DNA from: Bacillota bacterium
Lineage (GTDB): Bacteria > Bacillota > UBA4882 > UBA8346
Direction: 5' to 3'
DNA length: 64,000 nt
NCBI GenBank assembly: GCA_023417475.1
Contig: JAEZFP010000055.1
Location: 124,001 to 188,000 of the forward strand
Both the position numbers and the translations under genes were made by a program. This document shows, piece after piece, positions 44,131 to 52,412 of the stretch. Each line of letters opens with the position of its first letter. The first letter of the stretch is position 1. The notes under the pieces are model-generated. The model ran no database searches and was not told where the DNA came from. It was given only the letters and a program-made list of their open reading frames with translations.

Positions 44131-44753
44131 TCAGGTTTGAGGATCTAAGTCATTTCCAATTGGATGTTTTAAAAGAGGTGGGAAATATCGGAGCCGGCCA
44201 CGCCGCTACCGCCTTATCGCAGATCCTCCTTGAAAAAGTGGAAATGACTGTTCCGCATGTTTCATTGATCCCTTTAAATCAGGTCGACCAGGTGATGGGT
44301 GGTCCTGAACAAGTTGTTGTCGGCATCTATATGCGGGTTTTTGGAGATGCTCCCGGGAAGATCGTTTTATTGTTTTCGGAAACTGAAGCGTTTTCCTTAG
44401 CCGAATTGGTGATAAGAAATAACTTAGGTCCGCAGGCGGAAATTGATTTTCGGGAATCCGCCTTGAAAGAGATCGCAAACATCATGACCGGCGCTTATTT
44501 ATATGCTCTGACCCGGTTGACCGGTTTTAATTTGTTGCCTTCCGTTCCGGCGTTAGCCAACGATATGGTTGGCGCCATAATCAACACCGCGCTGCTTGAT
44601 CTGGGGGCAGTTGGCGATTATGCTTTGTTAATCGAGACCCAATTCAGTTTAATATCCCGTAAGATTAACGGTCATTTTTTCTTAATTCCGGATCCCGGCG
44701 CACTTGAAATGATACTTAACTCACTCGGGGTTGGAAACGAATGGAAGAAATAA
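44127..44753 (+). CDS. cheC: CheY-P phosphatase CheC
   Basis: This 208-residue protein has both CheC half-sites, EVGNIGAGHAATALSQIL and EIANIMTGAYLYALTRLTG, each with the catalytic Glu and Asn. It dephosphorylates CheY and binds CheD for adaptation. With FliY this gives two CheY-P phosphatases in the operon. It overlaps the cheD start. Confidence 0.95.
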   Translation: MIRFEDLSHFQLDVLKEVGNIGAGHAATALSQILLEKVEMTVPHVSLIPLNQVDQVMGGPEQVVVGIYMRVFGDAPGKIVLLFSETEAFSLAELVIRNNLGPQAEIDFRESALKEIANIMTGAYLYALTRLTGFNLLPSVPALANDMVGAIINTALLDLGAVGDYALLIETQFSLISRKINGHFFLIPDPGALEMILNSLGVGNEWKK

Positions 44754-45223
44754 TTAGAATCGGTATGGCGGAATGGGTGGTATCCAAACCGCCGATCAAA
44801 TTGTCAACTTTAGGATTAGGTTCTTGTGTTGGTTTTACTGTTTATGACCCCCTGACTAAAATCGGCGGAATGATTCACATCATGTTGCCGTCAAGTTCAT
44901 TGACGGCTCGACTTGATACGCCGGCAAAGTTTGCCGATACGGGTTTGCCTTTATTGATTCAAAAAATGGAACAAACGGGCGCTTCAAGAATTCATATGGT
45001 TGCCAAAATGGTTGGCGGCGCCGAAATGTTTAAGATTGATTCGCAAGACGAACGATTGCGGATCGGGGCCCGGAATATTGAGGCCGTCGAAGAAATGAGC
45101 CGCAATCTGGGGATAAGGATTATTGCCCGAAGTGTGGGCGGCAACACTGGAAAAAGCATTACCTTGAATCTGGAAGATGGTAGCCTTCAAATTCGAATGA
45201 TTAGCGGAGTTATTGTTTTATAG
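44741..45223 (+). CDS. cheD: Chemoreceptor glutamine deamidase CheD
   Basis: This 160-residue enzyme deamidates receptor glutamines. The catalytic Cys is in LGLGSCVGFTVYDP and the His in GGMIHIMLP; the Thr of the triad should be in the GLPLLIQKM-preceding segment. CheD and CheC form a feedback pair in Gram-positive chemotaxis. CheB and CheR are not in this window. Confidence 0.96.
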   Translation: MEEIIRIGMAEWVVSKPPIKLSTLGLGSCVGFTVYDPLTKIGGMIHIMLPSSSLTARLDTPAKFADTGLPLLIQKMEQTGASRIHMVAKMVGGAEMFKIDSQDERLRIGARNIEAVEEMSRNLGIRIIARSVGGNTGKSITLNLEDGSLQIRMISGVIVL

Positions 45224-45287
45224 CACCATGGAAGAATGAACGGCCAACGGATGGTAAGGAGATAAAAGCAGTAAGGGGAGGGTAGCG

Positions 45288-46082
45288 ATGTCATTGGACA
45301 AGACTGCTCAGAATGAGGAGAATTTATGGCATGATTATCTGCTGTCAAAGTCTCCGGTTACCAGAGAATCAATTATCTTAAAATACGCGCCGCTGGTGAA
45401 ATATGTCGCGGGGCGAGTTGCGATTGGCTTACCATCGAATGTTGAATTTGATGACCTTGTGAGTTTTGGCGTTTTTGGTTTAATGGATGCTATCGAAAAA
45501 TACGACCCTTCGCGTGGGATCAAATTCGAAACCTATGCGATCGCCCGGATTCGCGGTTCAATTTTGGACGGATTGCGTAGTAATGACTGGGTGCCTCGTT
45601 CAGTCCGGCAAAAAGCCCGTGAATTGGAGCGAACCTGTTCCGATCTGGAAAACCGTTTGGGCCGCTCGGCGACTGATCAGGAGATCAGCGAAGCGATGAA
45701 TTTGAATATTCATGAATTTTACGATTTGTTATCGGAAGTTAGCAGTACAACTTTGGGTTCACTCGATGAACTTTGGATGGTTCATTCCAATGATGAAGAT
45801 TCGGTCCGGGTATTAGACTTAGTTCGCAATAATGAAAGTGAAGATCCGCTTCATCAAGTCGAAATTGAGGAAGTGAAAACCACGCTGTCAACGGCGATCG
45901 ATTGTTTGCCGGAGCGCGAACGGATGGTTATTTCACTTTATTATTATGAAGGCCTAACTTTGAAGGAAATTGGAGAGATTATGGAAATTTCCGAATCTCG
46001 CGTTTCACAGATACATACCAAAGCAATCTTTCGATTGCGGGGACGTTTAAATCGTTGGCGAAAATCGTTTACGGAGTCATAA
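45288..46082 (+). CDS. sigD: Flagellar RNA polymerase sigma factor SigD (FliA/WhiG family)
   Basis: This 264-residue sigma factor has region 2 (VEFDDLVSFGVFGLMDAIEK and GIKFETYAIARIRGSILDGL), region 3 and region 4 (LTLKEIGEIMEISESRVSQI). These match FliA/SigD, which reads the TAAA-N15-GCCGATAA promoters such as the one in front of flgB. Location near the 3' end of the operon means its synthesis depends on reading through about 30 kb, the timing device described in Bacillus. AAGGGGAGGG precedes the ATG. Confidence 0.96.
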   Translation: MSLDKTAQNEENLWHDYLLSKSPVTRESIILKYAPLVKYVAGRVAIGLPSNVEFDDLVSFGVFGLMDAIEKYDPSRGIKFETYAIARIRGSILDGLRSNDWVPRSVRQKARELERTCSDLENRLGRSATDQEISEAMNLNIHEFYDLLSEVSSTTLGSLDELWMVHSNDEDSVRVLDLVRNNESEDPLHQVEIEEVKTTLSTAIDCLPERERMVISLYYYEGLTLKEIGEIMEISESRVSQIHTKAIFRLRGRLNRWRKSFTES

Positions 46083-46083
46083 A

Positions 46084-47478
46084 ATGCAAAAAAACTTGAG
46101 CTTTGGTCAATTCAGTTTGGAGATCTCATCCAACGGGATGGAGGTTCTGATGAACCTGTATCCTCCCCAAGGAGACCGCGTTTGGTCGGGAAAAGAAGAA
46201 ATTATCCGGGCCTTACAAAACTCGGGAATCGTATATGGGATCAACGAAACTGTTATTGCCGAATGGGTGGAACAACACAATCAAAAGCAGGTCATCATCG
46301 CGGTGGGTAAAAAACCCATTCCCGGGAAGGACGCTGAGTTTCTATTTTACTTTGAAACCGGCGTTTTTCGGAAAGCAGCGCTGGAAGACGGTTATGGGAA
46401 AGTTGATCTTGCTCAGGTGAAGGTAATTCAAAGTGTGAATCCAGGCCAAGTGATTGCGGAGAAGATTCCGGCCGGCCCGGGCGAACCGGGTTCCGATGTA
46501 TATGGGCGGACCCTGACTGCGCCGTTTGGCAAAGATAAAAATCTGGTGCTGGGGCCCAATGTATTTAGCGGCAGTCCGGATCCAAATAAAATCATCGCAC
46601 TTGTTGAAGGGGAACCGGTTGTAACCCACGATCAACTTGCGGTGTTCCCGGTCAGAGTCATTCAATCCGATGTCAATCAAGATACCGGTAATGTTGAATT
46701 TGACGGAAACATCGTAATCTACGGCAATGTCGAAATCGACATGAAGGTTGTCGCAACCGGGGAGATAACGATTTACGGCAGTGTCGACGCTGCTGAGATC
46801 CGATGCGGCGGACATCTTTTTATCCGGGGTGGCGTATACGGACGGGGCAAAGCCACAGTCGATTGTACCGGGGACTGCTCGGCCAAGTTTCTTGACAGTG
46901 TAACGATCAATTGTCAGGGCCACATCACGGTCCGCGAATATATTATGAACTGCCAGATCAATGCCGATGGAAAAGTAGTAGTGGAAGGCGGAAAGGGTCA
47001 AATTGTCGGCGGGTTGATTCGCTCCGGCGAAGAGATTATGGCGAAGGTGATCGGTTCGCGTTTGGGTGTACAGACGCAGTTAGAGGTGGGCACCCCGCCC
47101 CGACTGAAAATGATCTATCAAGAGGTCGAAAATAATTTGCGTGAAAACCAAATTAGTTTGGATAAGGCCGACAAAGCGATTACAATGTTACGCCAAATTC
47201 CGAAATTGCCCGAAGACCGTCAAGCCATGCTGGATTCGTTGGTGAACACCGCTGAAGTGTTGAAACAACGGATCGCGGAGGCAGAGGTGAAAAAAGAGGA
47301 GCTAGGAGCGGAAATTCTCAAAAGTACCCTTGAAAAAGGCAAAATCAAGGTTAGCGAAATAATCAACCCGGGAGTCACGGTGACCATGGGGCGAACCACC
47401 ATCAAAATCAATGAAGATATTCGGTTTGCGACATTGGCCTATCGGGACCGGGAAATTCGCGTGTGTCCCTATTTTTAG
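46084..47478 (+). CDS. DUF342 (FapA-like) polymerisation protein
   Basis: This 464-residue protein has the FapA N-terminal region, a right-handed beta-helix core (repeated strands such as GNIVIYGNVEIDMKVVATGE) and a C-terminal coiled coil (about 345-410). The family is widespread beside sigD in Firmicutes and resembles polymer-forming bactofilin-like folds. Its role in flagellation is not settled. It begins one base after the sigD stop, so it is clearly part of the operon. Confidence 0.85.
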   Translation: MQKNLSFGQFSLEISSNGMEVLMNLYPPQGDRVWSGKEEIIRALQNSGIVYGINETVIAEWVEQHNQKQVIIAVGKKPIPGKDAEFLFYFETGVFRKAALEDGYGKVDLAQVKVIQSVNPGQVIAEKIPAGPGEPGSDVYGRTLTAPFGKDKNLVLGPNVFSGSPDPNKIIALVEGEPVVTHDQLAVFPVRVIQSDVNQDTGNVEFDGNIVIYGNVEIDMKVVATGEITIYGSVDAAEIRCGGHLFIRGGVYGRGKATVDCTGDCSAKFLDSVTINCQGHITVREYIMNCQINADGKVVVEGGKGQIVGGLIRSGEEIMAKVIGSRLGVQTQLEVGTPPRLKMIYQEVENNLRENQISLDKADKAITMLRQIPKLPEDRQAMLDSLVNTAEVLKQRIAEAEVKKEELGAEILKSTLEKGKIKVSEIINPGVTVTMGRTTIKINEDIRFATLAYRDREIRVCPYF

Positions 47479-47497
47479 ACGAAGGCGGTAAGCGGCG

Positions 47498-47821
47498 ATG
47501 TTAAAACCCGTTGATTTACATACAATCCTCCCGCGCTCTTTTGAAATACAACGGGTTGAACAGAGTAATCAAAGCCGTTCGTCCCTGGCTCAACATGAGT
47601 TTGCCAAAGAAATGTTGCATCAATCGGAGAAACTTCATACCCGAGTGCAACAGGGTAATGAATCTTCAGAGAGCCACACGGTAAAAAGCGACGACCAATC
47701 CCAGTCAAAAAACGGCAATCGGCGTTATCGCCGGTTCAATCCAACGAAAACTGCCGCTGCCCAAGAATCCGAAGAATTGTTAGATCAAGAACGAGGTCAA
47801 CACATCGATATTAAAATTTAA
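47498..47821 (+). CDS. Small hydrophilic protein of unknown function
   Basis: This 107-residue protein is rich in Gln, Ser, Glu and Arg with no membrane segment or known motif. It has a mostly helical N-terminal half (LAQHEFAKEMLHQSEKLHTR) and a basic centre (NGNRRYRRFNPTK). The ribosome site is weak (AAGGCGG). Small unannotated genes at this place, between the DUF342 gene and a DUF6115-type gene, occur in other clostridial fla operons, so I consider it real, but I do not recognise a function. Confidence 0.65.
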   Translation: MLKPVDLHTILPRSFEIQRVEQSNQSRSSLAQHEFAKEMLHQSEKLHTRVQQGNESSESHTVKSDDQSQSKNGNRRYRRFNPTKTAAAQESEELLDQERGQHIDIKI

Positions 47822-47874
47822 GATGACCGGAAATTGTTGACTGGTAAATTCCGCAGCTGGGGGTGATTATAATC

Positions 47875-48306
47875 ATGAAAGCCGGGCAGTTTTTGATAGT
47901 AATTCTCTTGAATGTCGGTTTGATCTTTGGATTGTATTATGTTCAGAAACGGCTGTTGGAAAAACGGATTCGTCATTTGAATAAACAGGTGGTTGATTTA
48001 GAAAACTTAGTTGCGGCGATCATGGAAGAATTCGAAGCGGTTTTTGACGAGAAGGTAACGGTAAATTCCGATTTTCAAATAAAAACAGGCGACTCGTCTG
48101 CAGCGTCCCAACTTATTGACTCCGGGATGAACCCGCCGACTACCTTTCAAAAGGTTTTGAATGAAACCGAAATTGGCACCAAAGAAAGTCGCGAACAAAT
48201 CTATGAATTATGGAACAACGGCCTAACTATTGAAGCGATCGCCAAGCAATTACGGACTGGTCAAGGTGAAGTCCAATTGGCCATCAAAATGCATAAAAGG
48301 AGTTAA
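47875..48306 (+). CDS. Membrane-anchored DUF6115/SwrB-like protein
   Basis: This 143-residue protein has an N-terminal membrane helix (about 4-22), a coiled coil (about 25-60), a variable linker and a C-terminal helix-turn-helix-like segment (EQIYELWNNGLTIEAIAKQL, then GEVQLAIKMHK). This resembles DUF6115 and SwrB, which in Bacillus sits at the same end of the fla operon and activates basal-body assembly. I choose ATG 47875 after CTGGGGGTG. It is the last gene of the flagellar operon. Confidence 0.75.
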   Translation: MKAGQFLIVILLNVGLIFGLYYVQKRLLEKRIRHLNKQVVDLENLVAAIMEEFEAVFDEKVTVNSDFQIKTGDSSAASQLIDSGMNPPTTFQKVLNETEIGTKESREQIYELWNNGLTIEAIAKQLRTGQGEVQLAIKMHKRS

Positions 48307-48333
48307 GCCGTACCAGTTGGGTGCGGTTTTGTT
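48307..48333 (+). terminator. Terminator-like hairpin at the end of the fla/che operon
   Basis: GCCGTACC (48307-48314) pairs with GGTGCGGT (48320-48327) with two wobble pairs, followed by TTTTGTTCT. It lies just after the last flagellar gene and just before the divIB start, so it probably ends the operon, perhaps incompletely. Confidence 0.7.
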
Positions 48334-48335
48334 CT

Positions 48336-49085
48336 ATGACTGAATTCGAGGCAAACAATCAGCGACATGAGCAAATCCATTTCGAGCGCATTTTTGGGAT
48401 GCTGCTAATTATATTTTGTATATTAGTGTATCTAAATTCCGGTTATTTTTCGATCCGCACCGTTAACGTTATCGGAGAGCATAATCTTTCTAAAACCGAA
48501 ATTGTGCTGACAGCCGGAATTGGCGCTTCAGAAAATATCTGGCTATTGGATGACCGTTCAATCAAAAAACGGTTGCTGGCCGATTCGCGATTGGCCGGGG
48601 TAACGATCGAACGGCGTTTTCCGGACCAAATCCTGTTAAAAGTGAGCGAACGGGAGCCGCGTTGTTGGATTATCTATCAAGATAATTCGATTGCGGTTAG
48701 TGAACGCGGCGTGCCGATCAATGCGGTTGACGCGGCGGACTTAACCGCCTTACCTCAGATAATCGGCATTCGGCTAAAAAAGCTGCAATATGGTGTGCCG
48801 ATTCAAGATTCAAATTTTGTGACGGCGTTAAAGATTCTGGAAGCGGCAGACCCGATTTTACGGAAGTCATTCAGTATCATTGATGTAAAAAATTATCGGA
48901 TCGAGCTGACTTTACCGGAGCGGACCGCCCCGATTCAAGTGGACCTGGGGGACGGTGAGCAATTGTCGAAGAAAATGTTCAATCTGAAAGCGATCCTCGC
49001 GAACGTCCCTGCCGCAAAATTACGGCGAATTGATCTGCGAACGCCGGATCTCCCAACGGTTTTAAAAACCGTCGAATCGCAATGA
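48336..49085 (+). CDS. ftsQ: Cell-division protein DivIB/FtsQ
   Basis: This 249-residue protein has a short cytoplasmic N-terminus, one membrane helix (about 20-38), a POTRA domain (FSIRTVNVIGEHNLSKTEIV) and a beta domain (WIIYQDNSIAVSERGVPINA). It is part of the divisome with DivIC/FtsL. The start is uncertain: ATG 48336 has no good ribosome site, and GTG 48321 would lie inside the terminator hairpin. That overlap raises the possibility that the hairpin also influences its translation. Confidence 0.88.
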   Translation: MTEFEANNQRHEQIHFERIFGMLLIIFCILVYLNSGYFSIRTVNVIGEHNLSKTEIVLTAGIGASENIWLLDDRSIKKRLLADSRLAGVTIERRFPDQILLKVSEREPRCWIIYQDNSIAVSERGVPINAVDAADLTALPQIIGIRLKKLQYGVPIQDSNFVTALKILEAADPILRKSFSIIDVKNYRIELTLPERTAPIQVDLGDGEQLSKKMFNLKAILANVPAAKLRRIDLRTPDLPTVLKTVESQ

Positions 49086-49142
49086 CTGATTATTAAAATC
49101 CTGTTGCACGGAAAAAAAATGGTTCCCAGGGAAGGGTAATCA

Positions 49143-49192
49143 GGTTCTTTGCAGAAATATATATTTTGTCCGAATTCTTTAGACAAAGAACC
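49143..49192 (+). other. Mutually exclusive hairpins upstream of ftsZ
   Basis: GGTTCTTTG (49143-49151) pairs perfectly with CAAAGAACC (49184-49192). Inside it TTTGTC (49165-49170) can instead pair with GACAAA (49182-49187), which uses the same 3' bases. No T-run follows. The structures end about ten bases before the ftsZ ribosome site. Confidence 0.5.
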
Positions 49193-49216
49193 GGATTGCA
49201 TGGAAGGAGCTTAGGA

Positions 49217-50263
49217 ATGCTCGAATTTGAAGTTGCTCAACAACAATTTGCATCCATTAAAGTTATCGGAGTCGGTGGCGGCGGTACCAACGCCGTGAAC
49301 CGAATGATTGAGGCGAAAATTCAAGGAGTTGAATTTGTCGCGATCAATACCGACGGTCAAGCCCTCAACCGCTCCAATGCCGACATTCGGCTACGGATCG
49401 GCGACGCGTTAACCAAAGGCCTGGGCGCCGGAGCGAATCCCGAAATTGGTGAGAATGCCGCTTTAGAAAGCAAAGAGGAGATCACGGGAATTTTACAAGG
49501 CGCCGATATGGTTTTTATCACCGCAGGGATGGGCGGCGGAACCGGGACCGGCGCTGCCCCGGTCATCGCCCGGTTAGCCAAAGAGATGGGCGCTTTAACG
49601 GTTGGAGTTGTCACAAAACCCTTTTCCTTTGAAGGAAGAGTGCGGATGAATCAAGCCAATCGCGGTTTGGATTTATTGAAAGAAAGTGTCGATACCTTAA
49701 TAACCATCCCTAATGAGCGTTTACTGCAGGTGGTCGATAAAAAGACTACGATGGTCGAAGCCTTTCAACGGGCCGACGATGTGTTGCGTCAGGCTGTTCA
49801 AGGTATTTCTGATTTGATTACCATTACCGGCCTGATCAACGTGGACTTTGCCGATGTGAAGACCATTATGAGTAACGCCGGTTCGGCGCTGATGGGGATC
49901 GGTCTCGCCAGAGGAGACGATCGGGCCTTGCAGGCAGCCAAGATGGCGATCCAAAGTCCGCTGTTGGAAACTTCCATCGGCGGTTGCCGTGGCGTATTAT
50001 TAAATATCACCGGTAGCAGTAACTTATCCTTGTTGGAAGTCAAGGAAGCGGCTGACATTATCACTGAAGAATCCGATCCGGAAGCCAATATCATCTTTGG
50101 CGCGGTGATTGATGAGACATTGGGAGAGGATATTCGGGTGACGGTTATCGCCACCGGATTTAATCCGCCGCCGCCCCCACCCAAACCCGATCTCTTTGAT
50201 CTGCGTTCCATCATTAGTGAAGGGGAACCGGAAATTCCGGTATTCATGCGGAAGAACCGTTAA
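49217..50263 (+). CDS. ftsZ: Cell-division GTPase FtsZ
   Basis: This 348-residue tubulin-like GTPase forms the Z ring. It shows IKVIGVGGGGTNAVNRMIE, NTDGQAL, the signature GGGTGTGAAP near residue 106 and the T7-loop NVDFADVKTIM. A short Pro-rich linker (PPPPPPKPD) leads to the C-terminal peptide EIPVFMRKNR, which binds FtsA/SepF/EzrA-type partners. ATG 49217 follows GGAAGGAG. No ftsA is adjacent, unlike the usual ftsA-ftsZ pair. Confidence 0.97.
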   Translation: MLEFEVAQQQFASIKVIGVGGGGTNAVNRMIEAKIQGVEFVAINTDGQALNRSNADIRLRIGDALTKGLGAGANPEIGENAALESKEEITGILQGADMVFITAGMGGGTGTGAAPVIARLAKEMGALTVGVVTKPFSFEGRVRMNQANRGLDLLKESVDTLITIPNERLLQVVDKKTTMVEAFQRADDVLRQAVQGISDLITITGLINVDFADVKTIMSNAGSALMGIGLARGDDRALQAAKMAIQSPLLETSIGGCRGVLLNITGSSNLSLLEVKEAADIITEESDPEANIIFGAVIDETLGEDIRVTVIATGFNPPPPPPKPDLFDLRSIISEGEPEIPVFMRKNR

Positions 50264-50285
50264 TTCAATTGAATCAATAATTACG

Positions 50286-50327
50286 AAAAGCGTTGCCGTT
50301 CAATCGGTAAACGCTTTTCCGATTTTT
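50286..50327 (+). terminator. Intrinsic terminator after ftsZ
   Basis: AAAAGCGTT (50286-50294) pairs with AACGCTTTT (50310-50318), with inner GCCG/CGGT pairing, followed by CCGATTTTTA. It ends the ftsZ message. Confidence 0.85.
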
Positions 50328-50514
50328 ATGGGCAATTCGTTAAAAAGAAGGAAAAAACGTAAGGATTCGAGTTGGGTTTGGGGTCTATTCCGACCCATAA
50401 CGGCATAATAGTAAATTTTACGTAATCGTATAACAAAAACAGTTGTCGCTAATTCGGTTGGGAATAAAGGAAAAAAGCGAAGGGTTCGGTAGGATAGTGG
50501 AGGATGGTGGTCTT

Positions 50515-51423
50515 ATGGAATTGGTCAAGGTATATCTTGATCTGCCAATTATTGGCGGCATTTTGGGATGGATACAGGATAGCACCTTATTGTGGATGGT
50601 AGCGCAAATCAGTTCCACCCGGGTCCGTTGGCACCGTCTCGTTATCGGCGGCGCGATCGGCGGCTTTTTTCAGTTTATGTTATTGGTGAACCAGGCGTCC
50701 GACGGTCTGTTAAACGCCTGGATATTGTCACCGCTTATTTTCATGTTGCTCATTCCCGCCGCAATGATTATTTTGGCCTTTTATCCGCTAACGGCGCGAC
50801 GCTTGTTGACGATTGTCAGTTATTTTTATCTGGTATCGTTTTTATTGTCCGGAATTCATTGGGGGATTGACAGTTTAAACCAACGCTTCCTACACTGGAC
50901 CATCTCGCTATGGTGGCGCTTCTGTCTGCATTTAATGTTCATCTTTTTAGTCGGAGAGATCGGCTGGGGAGTTGTCCACCGCAAAGTCTGGGACCAGGTC
51001 TGCTTGTTTCCGATTCAGATCCAATGGCAAGGACATTTTCTGAAGTTGAATGCGTTGTTGGACACCGGCAACCGTCTGCATGACCCGTTGACCAAAGTTC
51101 CGGTGGTCGTTGTGGAATTCAACCGGATCAAAGATCTTTTACCGGCCGAAGTATTGACAATGGTTGAAAATATGCAGCGCGGCGAGATGAGCGCCGATTT
51201 TGACGTCCCACACTATTGGGAGGAGCGAATGCGGGTTTTGCCCTTCAATTCCCTTGGCAAAGAGCACGGAATGTTGATTGGGTTTCGCCCCGACCGTTTC
51301 ATTGTCTGTCAAAAAAATCGCGAAATCGAAAATTCCAATGTGGTAATCGCGTTTTATCACCGGCAACTATCGCCGGAAGGTTCATTTCAGGCGTTAATTC
51401 CGCCAGCGGTATTGAGCATGTGA
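50515..51423 (+). CDS. spoIIGA: Sporulation sigma-E processing peptidase SpoIIGA
   Basis: This 302-residue membrane protease has about five membrane helices in the first 155 residues and a C-terminal aspartic-protease-like domain with the catalytic motif LLDTGNRLHDP (D183). Activated by SpoIIR, it cleaves the pro-peptide from sigma-E in the mother cell. ATG 50515 follows GGAGGATGG; the longer frame from 50443 is less likely. It is followed by sigE, forming the spoIIG operon. Weak Spo0A-box-like sequences occur upstream, but I could not fix a promoter. Confidence 0.95.
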   Translation: MELVKVYLDLPIIGGILGWIQDSTLLWMVAQISSTRVRWHRLVIGGAIGGFFQFMLLVNQASDGLLNAWILSPLIFMLLIPAAMIILAFYPLTARRLLTIVSYFYLVSFLLSGIHWGIDSLNQRFLHWTISLWWRFCLHLMFIFLVGEIGWGVVHRKVWDQVCLFPIQIQWQGHFLKLNALLDTGNRLHDPLTKVPVVVVEFNRIKDLLPAEVLTMVENMQRGEMSADFDVPHYWEERMRVLPFNSLGKEHGMLIGFRPDRFIVCQKNREIENSNVVIAFYHRQLSPEGSFQALIPPAVLSM

Positions 51424-51467
51424 GTTCGGACCGAATGCCAATATGGATAAAGTGAGGAGATCAGTGG

Positions 51468-52199
51468 ATGCTTAGTCGATTTGAAAAATTAAAGCTTCAA
51501 GTGAGACTGTTCATCGTTCGATGGATGCTGCGCTTGGGGTTGACTCCCCAATTTGTGGGCTATATCGGAAGTAGTGAAGCTTTACCTCCTCCGTTGAGCA
51601 ATGAGGAAGAAATGTATTTAATTGAAAAACTGGCGCTGGGAGACCGGGCGGTGAAAGCGGTCTTGATTGAGCGAAATTTACGTTTGGTCGTCTATATCGC
51701 CCGCAAATTTGAGAATAGCGGGGTTGGAATTGAGGATCTGGTCTCCATCGGAACCATTGGTCTGATCAAAGCGGTGAATACCTTCAATCCGGAAAAAAAG
51801 ATTAAGTTGGCTACCTATGCCTCGCGCTGTATTGAGAATGAGATCTTAATGTATTTGCGGCGTAATAACAAAACCCGCGCTGAAGTATCGTTTGATGAAC
51901 CGTTAAATACCGATTGGGACGGGAACGAACTTTTATTGTCCGATGTATTGGGGACAGAGAATGATTCAACTTACAAACACGTTGAAGAAGAGATTGATAA
52001 GACATTGCTGGATACGGCCATGGAAAATCTGTCCGACCGTGAAAAGGTCATCGTGGAATTGCGATTCGGGTTGAAGGACGGGACCGAAAAAACCCAAAAA
52101 GAAGTCGCCGATTTGCTGGGAATCTCGCAATCCTACATATCCAGACTGGAAAAACGAATCATCAAAAAACTGAAAAAAGAGATCCGGAAAATGGATTAA
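51468..52199 (+). CDS. sigE: Sporulation sigma factor pro-sigma-E
   Basis: This 243-residue sigma factor directs early mother-cell transcription. The N-terminal pro-sequence (about 1-33) is amphipathic and membrane-seeking, and the processing region reads GYIGSSEALPPPLS, close to the known YIGG site. Region 2 (IERNLRLVVYIARKFENSG, NTFNPEKKIKLATYASRCIE) and region 4 (KEVADLLGISQSYISRLEKR) match SigE closely. GAGGAG precedes the ATG. It is co-transcribed with spoIIGA and ends in a strong terminator. Confidence 0.97.
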   Translation: MLSRFEKLKLQVRLFIVRWMLRLGLTPQFVGYIGSSEALPPPLSNEEEMYLIEKLALGDRAVKAVLIERNLRLVVYIARKFENSGVGIEDLVSIGTIGLIKAVNTFNPEKKIKLATYASRCIENEILMYLRRNNKTRAEVSFDEPLNTDWDGNELLLSDVLGTENDSTYKHVEEEIDKTLLDTAMENLSDREKVIVELRFGLKDGTEKTQKEVADLLGISQSYISRLEKRIIKKLKKEIRKMD

Positions 52200-52228
52200 C
52201 CGGATTGAACCATAAACTAACTTTTCCT

Positions 52229-52261
52229 AAAAGCCATATTCAATTTGAATATGGCTTTTTT
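52229..52261 (+). terminator. Intrinsic terminator after sigE
   Basis: A perfect 14-bp stem (52229-52242 with 52246-52259) with a three-base loop and a T-run separates spoIIGA-sigE from sigG. Confidence 0.95.
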
Positions 52262-52338
52262 AGTGAAAAAAATGTCGAAGTTAGTCGATTTGGCTGTGCC
52301 CGGTTTAGCTGACACTTTTTTCAAAGCCAAGCTTTTGG

Positions 52339-52368
52339 GTATAAATCAAAAAAGTGCTGGCAATAATC
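52339..52368 (+). promoter_or_regulatory. Sigma-F/sigma-G-type forespore promoter for sigG-spoIIR
   Basis: GTATA (52339-52343), 15 bases, then GGCAATAATC (52359-52368) fits the sigma-F consensus GYATA-N15-GGNNANAHTR at all but the last base. Transcription should start about 40 bases before sigG. Sigma-F and sigma-G recognise similar sequences, so both may use it. Confidence 0.75.
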
Positions 52369-52412
52369 ATTTCTAGACGGTTCTAAAGGATAGATCAGGA
52401 GTGAGCGGCTAA

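Noticed and set aside
50340..50514. Spo0A boxes and a spoIIG-type promoter before spoIIGA
   Set aside because: Only partial matches to TGTCGAA/TTCGACA and no paired -35/-10 at the right distance, so I did not list it as a feature.
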